64,000 nt of DNA from Nematopogon swammerdamellus (Eukaryota > Arthropoda > Insecta > Lepidoptera > Adelidae), in the NCBI GenBank assembly GCA_946902875.1, contig OX336339.1, forward strand, positions 26,195,349-26,259,348, written 5' to 3'. Position numbers and translations under genes: made by a program. This document shows positions 10,860 through 19,988 of this stretch, piece by piece (within the stretch, counting starts at the first letter, position 1; each line of letters opens with the position of its first letter). The notes beneath the pieces were generated by a model. That model did no database searches. It was not told the DNA's origin and worked only from the letters and a program-made list of their open reading frames with translations.

Positions 10860-11190
10860 AATGTTAGGTTTTTCGATCAGGCTACGGACCTGACGCGAGT
10901 TTAACATTTTTTACCCATCTAAAAAAAGTGCCAAGCGCCGCTAAAGAAGTTTCGAATCTTACGCTTTTTCGATCAGGCTACGGATCTGACGCAAGATCTG
11001 ACGCGATTTTAACATATTTTACCCATCTAAAAAAAGTGCCAAGAGCCGCTAAAGAAGTTTCGAATCTTACGCTTTTTCGATCAGGCTACGGATCTGACGC
11101 AAGATCTGACGCGAGTTTAACATTTTTTACTCATCTAAAACAAGTGCCAAGCGCCGCTAAAGAAGTTTTCACTTCAAAAATATGTGTTAC
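10860..11190 (+). repeat. Tandem repeat, three units of about 100 bp
   Basis: The ordered words TTTTCGATCAGGCTACGGA, CTGACGCGA, ACCCATCTAAAAAAAGTGCC and CCGCTAAAGAAGTTT recur three times, beginning near 10868, 10967 and 11071. The word GTGCCAAGAGCCGCTAAAG also occurs in the 2.15-kb element near 6995, so the array arose from a piece of it. The 108-codon ORF is translated repeat. Confidence 0.75.
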
Positions 11191-11825
11191 TCGAAAACTA
11201 ATGCTACAAACAAATTTTTGTTTTGTTTTACATGTACATTATGATGGTTATTGAACCCTACCAAAATATTTGCTCTTTTAATAAAGAGGCATCCTATATG
11301 TACGTACACTCACGCAACCGGCGAACGTGCCATATAAATCGTCACTCGATTGTATCAGTCTACTCGTCAACAGGCAACATCCAACATCATCGTCATGCTG
11401 GTGTGCTCGCTAGCTTGAGCACAGATTAAGTAATAGTTACGTACGCTGCTTGGAGGCTGTAATTAATACCTACCTATGCGGTGCGGCGGTGTGGTCGGGT
11501 AGGCGGGATTGCGTCGTGCCATCTATTAGGCCATCTGGCGCTTGTTTCCAAACTAAACAATGAATTTTGACGAAATTTTTATTCGTAGTTTAAACAGTTA
11601 AAATAACTCATCAAGATTAATAGCACTCTAAATACCCAACGAACGAAACGAAGCAGACGCTGAGAAGGCAAAAATAAAATTTCAGTTCTTTAAATTCAAG
11701 CGAAAGAGCTCACACGAATTTTAAAACTATTTTTACTAACTTTTGCCCGCGGCTTCGGTCGCGTGAAATTCGTATTTAAAAATAAGGAAGTACCCGCTAC
11801 CACCCGCCCGTGAAAAGATTTCTAA
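11191..11825. other. No gene recognised
   Basis: Mostly unique AT-rich DNA with a family-A fragment near 11738-11800 (TTTTGCCCGCGGCTTCGGTC). Confidence 0.4.
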
Positions 11826-12240
11826 AAAACCGCCTTCAAAAATGTATGAAATAAAAAAAAACGAACCCTAGAGTTGAAGGCGGTCGGTTGTTTTTGCTTG
11901 CTTTAGCGCCACCGCCTTCAACTCTAGGGTTCGATTTTTTTTATTTCATACATTTTTGAAGGCGGTTTTTATATTTTTTTAAATAGTTTTTTATTTCAGT
12001 TTTTTTTAGTAATTTCTTGCTATTAATGTGCTCGGCGGAATCGCTCGGCCTTCGGCCTCGCGATTCCGCCTCGCTTTCCAATCCGATCTTGACCAAATTA
12101 AAATAAGACCAAAGCACCAGCTTTCAAATAAAAAAAGAATTTTCAAAATCGGTTGACCCAGTCGAAAATTATGAGGTAACAAACATTAAACGAAAAGTCG
12201 AATTGAGAACCTCCTCTTTTTTTTGAAGTCGGTTAAAAAT
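11826..12240 (+). mobile_element. Deleted relative of the 2.15-kb element
   Basis: A short hairpin (about 11826-11965) has arms ACCGCCTTCAAAAATGTATG and ACCCTAGAGTTGAAGGCGG. It is followed by the CTCGGCCTTCGGCCTCG block and then directly by the terminal block AATTGAGAACCTCCTC...GAAGTCGGTTAA. The SINE and middle of the full copies are missing. Confidence 0.65.
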
Positions 12241-12340
12241 CGTCAATTTAGTTTTAGTATCATACATAGAGTCTACAAACGCAGTATTTCGTCAAACAAA
12301 GTAACTTACTCCATGATCATCCCTTACAGATTTATTATTA

Positions 12341-12450
12341 GTGCTAGGTTTTGCCCGCGGCTTCGCTCGCGTGAAATTCGTATTTAAAAAGAAGGAAGTA
12401 AGTAAGTAAGCCCGCTACCGGGCGGGCGCCCGTGAAAAGATTTCAAAAAA
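12341..12450 (+). repeat. Family-A fragment
   Basis: Contains TTTTGCCCGCGGCTTCGCTC and AAGTAAGCCCGCTACCGGGC; truncated where the next retroelement begins. Confidence 0.6.
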
Positions 12451-12479
12451 TCGTCAATATAGTTTGACAAAGGCTCTTT

Positions 12480-13855
12480 ACACCTGATCCACTAAATTAA
12501 ATTGTTTCTAATATATGTTAACGACATCTCGAGCTGTATAACAGACGATATAGAGATGGTAATGTTTGCAGATGATATCTCAGTTGTACTGAAAAACAAT
12601 GATATAAGTAAACTGAGAGAATCCTTTTTAACTGTACTAGAATCTCTAAAATCTTGCTTTGAGTGCAACAATCTATTGCTAAATGTCAACAAAACTAATA
12701 TTATGCACTTTGCTCTTGGGACTCATAGACGTAATAACAATGATAGCATATTAAAAACTGCAGATAACATGTCATTAAACCTTGCTAATGAACTAACTTT
12801 TCTTGGGGTAATATTTGATAAAAGTTTTACTTGGAAAGCCCACATAAACTCCTTAGCTGGTAAGCTGAGTTCCGCTTGTTATGCTATAAAAAAAATTAAA
12901 GAGCTAGGCGGGACCAATGCTGCAAAAACGGTTTATCATGCTTATTTTGAGAGCATCATGTCATATGGCCTAATGTTTTGGGGAAATGCAGCAGACTCAA
13001 ATAGAATATTTTTATTACAGAAGAGGGCCTTGAGGTACATCCTAAATATGAAAACTAGAGATACTTGTAGGACAGCGTTCGGAGAGATAGGAATCATGAC
13101 TTTACCAAGTGCATATGTTTACCAGAACATATGCGATGCCAGAAAATACATTCATGATTCCTCTCTCAATTCCGACAATCATAACTATGACACACGGGGT
13201 AAGAATAATGTACAACTAATAAGACATAGATTAGCTAAAACTACAAAAAGCTTTATTTGTAATAGTGTTAGATTTTATAATAAACTGTCTCCTAACATAA
13301 AACAATTAGATGACAATAATTTTAAACGACGGATTAAAATAATGTTAATTGAAAAGAGTTATTACAGTATTAAGGATGCATTAACTGACCGTAATTTTAT
13401 CTAAGAGTCTGACTACTATTTTTCCCACTAACAAATTTTGACAATTCGATACACTTTGTATCATTTGATTTTTAATATGACTTATTACATTTCTTTGTAA
13501 TAAACGTAAACTAATTGTTTTATTTGACTTGATATAATATGAAATATCAAAATTGACGATGGCACTATACACCAGATATAGGTAATTTAAATAGGCAGTG
13601 TGGTCAGATTCTTCAGTATTCATGTTTATGCTGTAAATATTAATGCTCTTGTGAGCGGTAGTATGGGTTAATTATTTGTAAGTTACTATAATATAATACC
13701 TATAAGGTACTAACAAAACATTGTGACTTGCGAAGTTTGTTTGTCAGTTCTTCTTCGCATTGAATTTAGAACTGGCGGAATTTTCGACATGTCCAAGCGT
13801 AGGTTACCTACCTGTGGATGAAATTATACAATAAACAATAAACAATTAAGTCCTT
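12480..13855 (+). mobile_element. 5'-truncated non-LTR retrotransposon
   Basis: The element is cut just upstream of reverse transcriptase motif B/C and keeps one open frame to its stop, a 3' UTR of about 430 bp, and a simple tail at about 13828-13848 with the unit ACAATAA repeated. 5' truncation with a short 3' repeat is typical of CR1/Jockey-group insertions. The intact frame suggests a fairly young copy. Confidence 0.75.
12502..13404 (+). CDS. Reverse transcriptase, C-terminal fragment
   Basis: This 300-codon open frame is the carboxy-terminal half of a non-LTR reverse transcriptase. It enters at FLIYVNDI (end of motif B/4). The catalytic FADD (motif C) follows about 20 residues later, then LTFLGVIFDKSFTWKAHI (thumb/motif D-E region) and MSYGLMFWGNA and LQKRALRYILN, which are conserved in the connection region of CR1/Jockey-type proteins. 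The first codon given is TTG, since the true start was lost with the 5' end. Without fingers, palm motif A or an endonuclease it cannot work alone. The frame shows no internal stops. It belongs to a family different from the 17-22.8 kb element. Confidence 0.8.
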   Translation: MFLIYVNDISSCITDDIEMVMFADDISVVLKNNDISKLRESFLTVLESLKSCFECNNLLLNVNKTNIMHFALGTHRRNNNDSILKTADNMSLNLANELTFLGVIFDKSFTWKAHINSLAGKLSSACYAIKKIKELGGTNAAKTVYHAYFESIMSYGLMFWGNAADSNRIFLLQKRALRYILNMKTRDTCRTAFGEIGIMTLPSAYVYQNICDARKYIHDSSLNSDNHNYDTRGKNNVQLIRHRLAKTTKSFICNSVRFYNKLSPNIKQLDDNNFKRRIKIMLIEKSYYSIKDALTDRNFI

Positions 13856-15139
13856 GCAGTCAGAACTTCAAAAACAAAACAAAAATCTGTTTTTGATCTT
13901 GCTCTCAAGCTGTATTTTCAATCGACTGTAGGCGGTGTTATTATGTGGATAGTCACTAAACGCTTGTAAAAATTATTATGAAAAAAAAAAAACCTGCGAA
14001 GTTTCTTACCGGTTCTTCTTCGTGGGTGTAATCGAATCGGATAGAACAAATTGTGACAAATTCGAGTACAGTCATGCTGTCTAATGAATGCTTAATAAAC
14101 AATATACAACAAAGTATCATACATAGAGTCTACAGACGCAATACTTATCTCATAAAACAAAGTAACTTATTCCATGACCATCCCTTACAGATTTATTATC
14201 AGTATTTATTGATACTGTTTAAGCTAATCGCAATAAATAAAACAGGAGCGGGGAGGCTGAGGCAGGGGCAGCGGGGGAGCGGGTGGAGGAATGAATGCCG
14301 CGTGAAACAATCACAGCCGGCGCGTTTCTTAGGAATTCGGAAAGAGCCAATCGCAACACACGAAGATTTTTTGACGTCCGAGCTGACTTTGCATTTAAAG
14401 TTTATACTTGCGCGTTTGTACTTCTATGAAAAGAAAATGTCACACGTTCAAAAAAAACTAAATTACAAAAAACAAAGCAAAAATTGCAAACTAAATTACA
14501 AAGTTACCTCTGCGTTTTCCGGTTTTATTCTAGCGATTAGTCTCTATCTCCGCTTCTTATAAAGGGGAATGTATGTATGTTTGATGTAAACTCCGGAACC
14601 ACTGAACAAATTTTGATGCGGTTTGCACCAATGTAAAGAGTAGTTCTTGAGGCTCACTATAGGCTACACTACGAGCACTATAATATAGCGGCTATAATAT
14701 AGGAGGCGAGGGAGGAAGGGAGGGAGAGAGAGAGAGAGAGAATATAAGAGAAGCGATGCGTTTAAATCAGATTTGCTGTTAAACGGAGTCTACAGCGCGG
14801 TCAAAAGCTAGATAGTATAAATAGGTCCCTGGAGAAAATCTGACTGCCAATCACTACCCACTGTAATATTTGAATATCGAATGACTGATCGATCATTGAT
14901 TGATCAATCACTCACACTCACAATACGAGTAATGATTTGTTTAGTCTTCAACTCAGCAGCGCACACGGATGACGGACGATATCAGCCTTGGTAATGTTAT
15001 CCGTTCGATAAGCTCACCTCTGTCTGTACGTACACACACACATTATAACCAGCAAACAATTTGAGGGCCAGACTGAAAAAAATACAAAGACGCGACTCGC
15101 AAGTTTTCGTAGAGATATTATATTACATATTACACTGCA
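13856..15139. other. Mixed repeat fragments, no gene seen
   Basis: About 14100-14220 is a family-A tail (CATAGAGTCTACAGACGC, TTCCATGACCATCCCTTACA). An AG-rich stretch with (GA)n lies at 14700-14750. The 169-codon frame at 14053-14562 crosses these repeats and has no domain. Confidence 0.45.
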
Positions 15140-15600
15140 CGGCACGGCATGGCATTCACTCCCAACAAACTACCAAATGCACCTGTCGAGCCGGCACGGC
15201 ACGACACGACATGGCATTCACTTTTAACAAACTACCGAATGCACCTGTCGAGCCGGCACGGCACGACACGACATGGCATTCACTTTTAACAAACTACCGA
15301 ATGCACCTGTCGAGCCGGCACGGCACGACACGACATGGCATTCACTTTTAACAAACTACCGAATGCACCTGTCGAGCCGGCACGGCACGACACGACATGG
15401 CATTCACTTTTAACAAACTACCGAATGCACCTGTCGAGCCGGCACGGCACGACACGACATGGCATTCACTTTTAACAAACTATACCGAATGCACCTGTCG
15501 AGCCGGCACGGCACGACACGACATGGCATTCACTTTTAACAAACTATACCGAATGCACCTGTCGAGCCGGCACGGCACGGCATTGCATTCAGTATTCACA
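15140..15600 (+). repeat. 62/64-bp minisatellite, about seven units
   Basis: Successive copies of ACCTGTCGAG occur at 15181, 15243, 15305, 15367, 15429, 15493 and 15557, a 62-bp period that changes to 64 bp in the last units through a TA insertion (ACTATACCG instead of ACTACCG). Central units look identical; edge units diverge. Units directly abut, so it is not a CRISPR array. The ORFs over it are translated repeat. Confidence 0.9.
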
Positions 15601-15651
15601 CCCAACTTACTACCAAATGGCCAATGGCCACCGTTAGTCGTGTGCTATTGA

Positions 15652-16025
15652 ACTAGCTTTTGCCCGCGGCCTCGCTCGCGTGAAATTCGTATTTAAAAAG
15701 AAGAAAGCAAGTAAGCCCTCTGCCGTAATTTTATTTCGGCGCGCGGAACAATTCGGTTTCTATGAGAGCCACGTCTTAGCGTAACCGGAACTGAATTTTA
15801 TAGCCTACCCTTGTCCCGTATAGTAAAATGTGTTTGTACTAAGTTTCATCGAATTCGGATGATAGGTTTAAGAGTTATGTATGGAGGAACATACATACAG
15901 AAAAGATTTCTAAAAATCGTCAATTTAGTCTTAGTATCATACATAGAGTCTAAAAACTCAGTATCTCATAACATAAAACAACTGCATGTAAGGGATGGTC
16001 CCTTACAGATTTATTATTAGTATTG
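15652..16025 (+). repeat. RTE-like tail repeat (family A)
   Basis: A nearly complete copy: CTTTTGCCCGCGGCCTCGCT, CGCGCGGAACAATTCGG, TTTCATCGAATTCGGATGAT, CATAGAGTCTAAAAACTCAG and the terminal TTACAGATTTATTATTAG. Confidence 0.75.
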
Positions 16026-16265
16026 ATTGTTAATGGAACGGCGACTGCTGCACCTCGCACTTCCTATAAACAAGTGAACTACTAACGCTTGTCAAGCTTT
16101 ATTTATTACGGCTCGCACGTTGTTCACTCCGCTTCGCAGAAGTGGAATAGTCAGAAGATAAGCGTACGGTACATTTACATATGCGCAAAGCTCACGCAGT
16201 AAACATCGTAGGAGCGGCAATTTTGTTTGGGACTAAGCACAGAGTACATAACACTTACAGTGAGA
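16026..16265. other. Sequence between repeat and candidate minus-strand exon
   Basis: No gene seen apart from a strong minus-strand splice donor, ACT|GTAAGTG, whose GT is at 16258-16257, just downstream of the candidate reading frame that follows. Confidence 0.3.
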
Positions 16266-16529
16266 TCAGCGGCTCTTGTGCATTTTGACGATGTTTGCCA
16301 CCACGTCGAGCGGCACCACCGTCGCTTCCGCGGTCTTCTTCAGCGCCTTGCGCGCGCTCCTCTTGCGCGAGAAATACACGAACACGTTGAACACTATCTG
16401 CGTGGTCTCGAGGCTCGGCTGCTCGCGTTCCTGCGCGCGCGCCGCCTCCGCCGCCGCTCTCGGCACGTTCTCCTCGCTGCCGCTCCTGTTCCACAGCCGC
16501 TTCCAGTTGAACATCGTCAGCGCGGTCAT
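16266..16529 (-). CDS. Candidate host exon or small protein, 87 codons
   Basis: A CpG-rich minus-strand frame starts at an ATG with a good context (AAAATGA) and ends in TGA at 16268-16266. The product begins MTALTMFNWKRLW. It has an Ala/Glu-rich stretch, a hydrophobic segment (TTQIVFNVFVYF) next to a basic one (SRKRSARKALKKTAE), and ends VVANIVKMHKSR. I do not recognise the family. The sequence is not repeated elsewhere in the window, and its base composition resembles that of the numb exons. A perfect donor lies seven bases past the stop, so it could be an exon of a longer transcript read differently. The frame extends upstream without ATG to about 16589. A 128-codon frame in another phase covers the same DNA, so coding status is unproven. 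Confidence 0.4.
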   Translation of the reverse strand: MTALTMFNWKRLWNRSGSEENVPRAAAEAARAQEREQPSLETTQIVFNVFVYFSRKRSARKALKKTAEATVVPLDVVANIVKMHKSR

Positions 16530-16589
16530 TTTGTTCAGGGCGCACAATTCGCCGCTCACGATCTCTCTTCGACATTCGCAATCGCTCAC

Positions 16590-17045
16590 TAGCTGTCCAC
16601 CCGGCCGGACGGTTCACTGCGCGCGAGCGTCCGTCGCGCACTAAAGGATTATCGACCGGTCACAAAATATCAATGGCCTGCCCACATGCGTGCGCGACTT
16701 CCGCGATCCGCGGCTGTCCCTAAGCGGGCGCTGCTAGGCAGTCATACGTACGAAGTAATATCTTTACCGTTCAACCGGTCACATTAGTATGATAGTAACG
16801 TCTTCACCTTCCGCTGTGTGGACGTCCACTGCATCAGTGTCAAAACGAGTCGCTCGTCGACAAAACGACACTCTAATGACCGTTGGTGCAGAAGCTGAGC
16901 CAACTTATTTAACCCACTAATGTACCTATTAAGTATTCTGTGCTAACGTCTCGTTGCAAGTGCAACGGTCGATCGGATAATATGGCTAACGCGCCTTGAT
17001 AGCTCATGATGACTCATAGTTAAATTAATCAGAAAGCTGGCTGAA
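16590..17045. other. Possible 5' flank of the minus-strand candidate
   Basis: CpG-rich near 16590-16640 and unique thereafter up to the retrotransposon. No repeat or coding frame is supported. Confidence 0.3.
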
Positions 17046-17316
17046 GCTTCTAGGCTATAGGGCGACTGCGGGCGCCTTTACATTAGTTATAGTGAAAAGT
17101 GTTATAGTGCATTAGTGTTATAGAAAAAAAGTGCGGGTAGCCATACACAACACATGTTCGTTATGCGCTCTTCTTATTCTTTTATTATATAACATAAATA
17201 AAACGTATATTAAAAATTATAAATAGTTAAGTCGCTATACAAGTTAATAAAATACAAGAAAAACATAAAGTAAAGGTGCCCTAGTACATATTGCCGACGT
17301 AAACATCAACATAAAA

Positions 17317-18405
17317 ATGGCTAAGATTTGTGCAAGTTGTAAAGAAGTTATTAAAACAACTAAATCGGGTTTGTTGTGCGAGGTGAGTTCGTGTGGGGAA
17401 TGGCACCACACCAAATGTCTTGCATCGGGACAACAGGCTAAGGAGAAGCAGGAGACGCAGTGGCGGTGCCCCAAGTGCCGTGCGCCGCCGCTGGTGCCGC
17501 CCGTCCTGCCGCCCCTCAAGCCGGCCTTGCTCTCAGAGTTGGGGGCGAGCGGGACCGCCACGCCCTCCGGGAACTCCTCGCCAGCCTTCGGCACGCCCAC
17601 CGGCTCCCCGGGACCGTTCAGCATCAACTACGACATGGGGAATCTCATCACCAAGCTGCAGCAGGACGTCGCGAAGGTGTTGGCGAACCAGGCAGCGATG
17701 CAGCAGGCCGTGTTACAGGTGCAGCAGGCGCAGGAGGACATCAAGAAAACACAGGAAGATGTCAAGAAGTCGCTCGATTTCTACGGTGAGAAAATTCATG
17801 ATCTCGAACAACAACTTCGCGAGTCTTCAGCCAGGATAACAAAACTGGAAAAATACGAACCTGAGATACGATACCTGAAGCAGGAAGTATCGAAGCTGCG
17901 AGCCGAAAGCGATGACAAGGAACAAGGTACGCTAGCTGAGTACGTGGAGATAAAGGGCATCCCAGAATCGGAAGATGACCTCGTCGGAGCTGTAATGTGC
18001 ATCGCGAAAGCTGTGAACAACCCGCTCCAAGCGATCGAGCTCGTCGAAATATCTCGAACGAAAGCAAAGAAGCCCAACAAGGAGGTTCTTGTGAAGTTCG
18101 CCGCGCGGGAGACGCGCGACAAGTTCCTGGCGGCTGCGAGGGCGAAGCGCCCGCTTACAGTCCACGGCGCCGGCCTCCGATCCGCTCCCGAGGAATCCAC
18201 GCACCAACTATACATCAACGAGCTACTCAATGGCAGAAAAAAACAACTTCTTTTCAATGCAAAAACATTCGCTCGCCAAAACAACATACGATTCTGCTGG
18301 ACGAGGAGAGGCCAAGTCTTCGTACGGAAAACTGCAGACTCAAGACCAGCGGTTATCAAACACGAACTGGATCTTGATACATTTTTTTGCCAGGAGGAGC
18401 ATTGA
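17317..18405 (+). CDS. Retrotransposon ORF1: PHD finger, coiled coil, FP-like domain
   Basis: A 362-residue ORF1 protein, expected to bind the element's RNA. A C4HC3 PHD-type zinc finger is visible at C5, C8, C21, C26, H31, C34, C51 and C54. A Pro/Gly/Ser-rich linker (about 55-105) follows, then a long Gln/Glu/Lys-rich coiled coil (about 110-205). The C-terminal part (about 210-360) contains VEIKGIPES, LYINELLNGRKKQLLFNAK and IRFCWTRRGQVFVRK. That pattern resembles the domain shared by baculovirus FP proteins and many lepidopteran non-LTR ORF1 proteins (family knowledge). The ATG at 17317 lies in AAAATGG. The frame is intact. The GC-rich first half contrasts with the AT-rich ORF2. Confidence 0.82.
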   Translation: MAKICASCKEVIKTTKSGLLCEVSSCGEWHHTKCLASGQQAKEKQETQWRCPKCRAPPLVPPVLPPLKPALLSELGASGTATPSGNSSPAFGTPTGSPGPFSINYDMGNLITKLQQDVAKVLANQAAMQQAVLQVQQAQEDIKKTQEDVKKSLDFYGEKIHDLEQQLRESSARITKLEKYEPEIRYLKQEVSKLRAESDDKEQGTLAEYVEIKGIPESEDDLVGAVMCIAKAVNNPLQAIELVEISRTKAKKPNKEVLVKFAARETRDKFLAAARAKRPLTVHGAGLRSAPEESTHQLYINELLNGRKKQLLFNAKTFARQNNIRFCWTRRGQVFVRKTADSRPAVIKHELDLDTFFCQEEH

Positions 18406-19166
18406 CTAATTCTCGATCATCCTCTGCACTACTTGTAATACCTGTTACTATTACATTATTTTATCTTTATATCTATATCAATTATATCAATTTCGTTTAT
18501 TTGATATCTATAACAATGTGTCACTCACAGCTGCAAAACTTATTATCAAAACCTCCAATACACTTACACCTAATTTTAACTCCCAATCCATCATTCACTC
18601 AACATCACAACAATTACACAACAATTAAAATCTTTGTTCATACTATGCCTGTGCAATCACACCGAACACATTCACGTACCTCCACGCTATCAAACACATT
18701 AGCAGTTAACCAAAAAAGTAATAAAAACACAAACAGCCAGTCAACACTAAACGTACAACTCACTTATTTACCATACAACCTAAATTCACAATCACACAAA
18801 CTACATAATATTAGCGCTTATTATCAAACAAAATCATCAATAATCCACAAAAACTTCTGCAAGGCAAACATTCATATTATTATATTAGTTACATTCGCCT
18901 CCTCCTCTGCCACGAAACAAATGAAACTGAAATGCAGCCTTCTGTCTCGCCTCCGCCGCCACCCCCATGCCGCGCCGCCGCGGAAGCCGCCTTCGCCGTC
19001 GGCAGAACAACTCACCGCCGACGACGACGCAACCTTGCACAGTAGAACCGGTTTAACCAAATTGACCATAGATCAAAACATTGGTAGAAATGTCATAGCG
19101 ATAATTTTATACGCGAATGCACAAACACATATTCAATATACGCGACTCTTTCATGCTTTAAAATGA
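18387..19166 (+). CDS. Middle open frame bridging ORF1 and ORF2
   Basis: An uninterrupted frame of about 260 codons overlaps the end of ORF1 by 19 bases. Its TGA (19164-19166) overlaps the ATG of ORF2 (19163-19165) as ATGA. It opens at a TTG; the first in-frame ATG is near 18513. The product is rich in Asn, Ser, Thr, His and Ile, with a hydrophobic start (LFYLYIYINYINFVYLI) and a basic/proline patch near the end (RRHPHAAPPRKPPSP). I recognise no domain. The plus strand here is poor in G, which lowers the frequency of TGA and TAG, so the open frame may be a by-product of composition. It could also allow termination-reinitiation into ORF2. Confidence 0.3.
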   Translation: MPGGALTNSRSSSALLVIPVTITLFYLYIYINYINFVYLISITMCHSQLQNLLSKPPIHLHLILTPNPSFTQHHNNYTTIKIFVHTMPVQSHRTHSRTSTLSNTLAVNQKSNKNTNSQSTLNVQLTYLPYNLNSQSHKLHNISAYYQTKSSIIHKNFCKANIHIIILVTFASSSATKQMKLKCSLLSRLRRHPHAAPPRKPPSPSAEQLTADDDATLHSRTGLTKLTIDQNIGRNVIAIILYANAQTHIQYTRLFHALK

Positions 19167-19963
19167 TAGATGACAAAGATGATTTAGATAAAGACATTGA
19201 TGATGTCAATGTAGTGAAATCGTATAACGTACAGACCCCAGAGCAATGCAAGCAATTCTATTCAATAAATTCAAATACAACTCTCAAACTTCTTTCTTTA
19301 AATATTCGCAGCATAAACCATAATTTCATTAATTTTACTGTTTTGCTAGCCCGATTGAACATTTACTTTGATATTATAACTCTGACCGAATGTTGGATAG
19401 ATGAAATGACATATCATCCTAAGCACCTTGACGGATATAAAGTATTTAATTCCTCCAAGAATGCACTTCAAAACGACGGTGTAGTTGTATATGTCAGGAA
19501 CGGTTTGAGAGCTTGCATTGAGGAACCAACAATAAATGGAGCTAACTGCTTGCTAATTAAACTGGGTTCAGAATGTAGTATACTATCAATATATAGATCA
19601 CCATCGACATATGATATTACTGGCTTTCTGGAATCAATAAATAATATAGCTTCACAACACAAACAATCAAAATCTTTTATTATAACTGGAGATATCAACA
19701 TTGACATAAAAAAAGATACTAATGATCCCAGAGCGTCTAGGTATTTGTGTTTATGTGCAGAAATGGGTCTATATCCGGCCCTTACAAAACCCACAAGAGG
19801 AAATTCATGTATTGATCATTTCATGATACGATGCAGGGAAAGCGTCACCACTATACTATGTGAACCACCGACTACAGATCATAGTCCCATTATGGCTTTC
19901 TTAGAGAAAATAGCATGTCTAAAACAAAAAGAGGTAAAAAAAAATAAAAACGGTAAAATATAA
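19163..19963 (+). CDS. ORF2 part 1: apurinic-type endonuclease
   Basis: The N-terminal 266 codons of ORF2 encode the target-nicking endonuclease of the exonuclease/endonuclease/phosphatase fold. Visible motifs: LLSLNIRSINHNF (residues about 43-55, metal-site Asn), LTECWID (catalytic Glu), NDGVVVYVR, SIYRSPS, GDINIDI (catalytic Asp/Asn pair), and TTDHSPIM (terminal Asp-His). The frame then runs into an A-rich stretch at about 19933-19950, where it leaves the phase of the reverse transcriptase and stops at 19961-19963. The break is a single indel in a homopolymer and may be an assembly error or a real inactivating change. Confidence 0.85.
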   Translation: MIDDKDDLDKDIDDVNVVKSYNVQTPEQCKQFYSINSNTTLKLLSLNIRSINHNFINFTVLLARLNIYFDIITLTECWIDEMTYHPKHLDGYKVFNSSKNALQNDGVVVYVRNGLRACIEEPTINGANCLLIKLGSECSILSIYRSPSTYDITGFLESINNIASQHKQSKSFIITGDINIDIKKDTNDPRASRYLCLCAEMGLYPALTKPTRGNSCIDHFMIRCRESVTTILCEPPTTDHSPIMAFLEKIACLKQKEVKKNKNGKI

Positions 19964-19988
19964 AAAAATATGCGATGAATTAGAACAA

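Noticed and set aside
15140..15600. Possible CRISPR-like array
   Set aside because: Units abut with no unique spacers and the genome is eukaryotic; it is a minisatellite.
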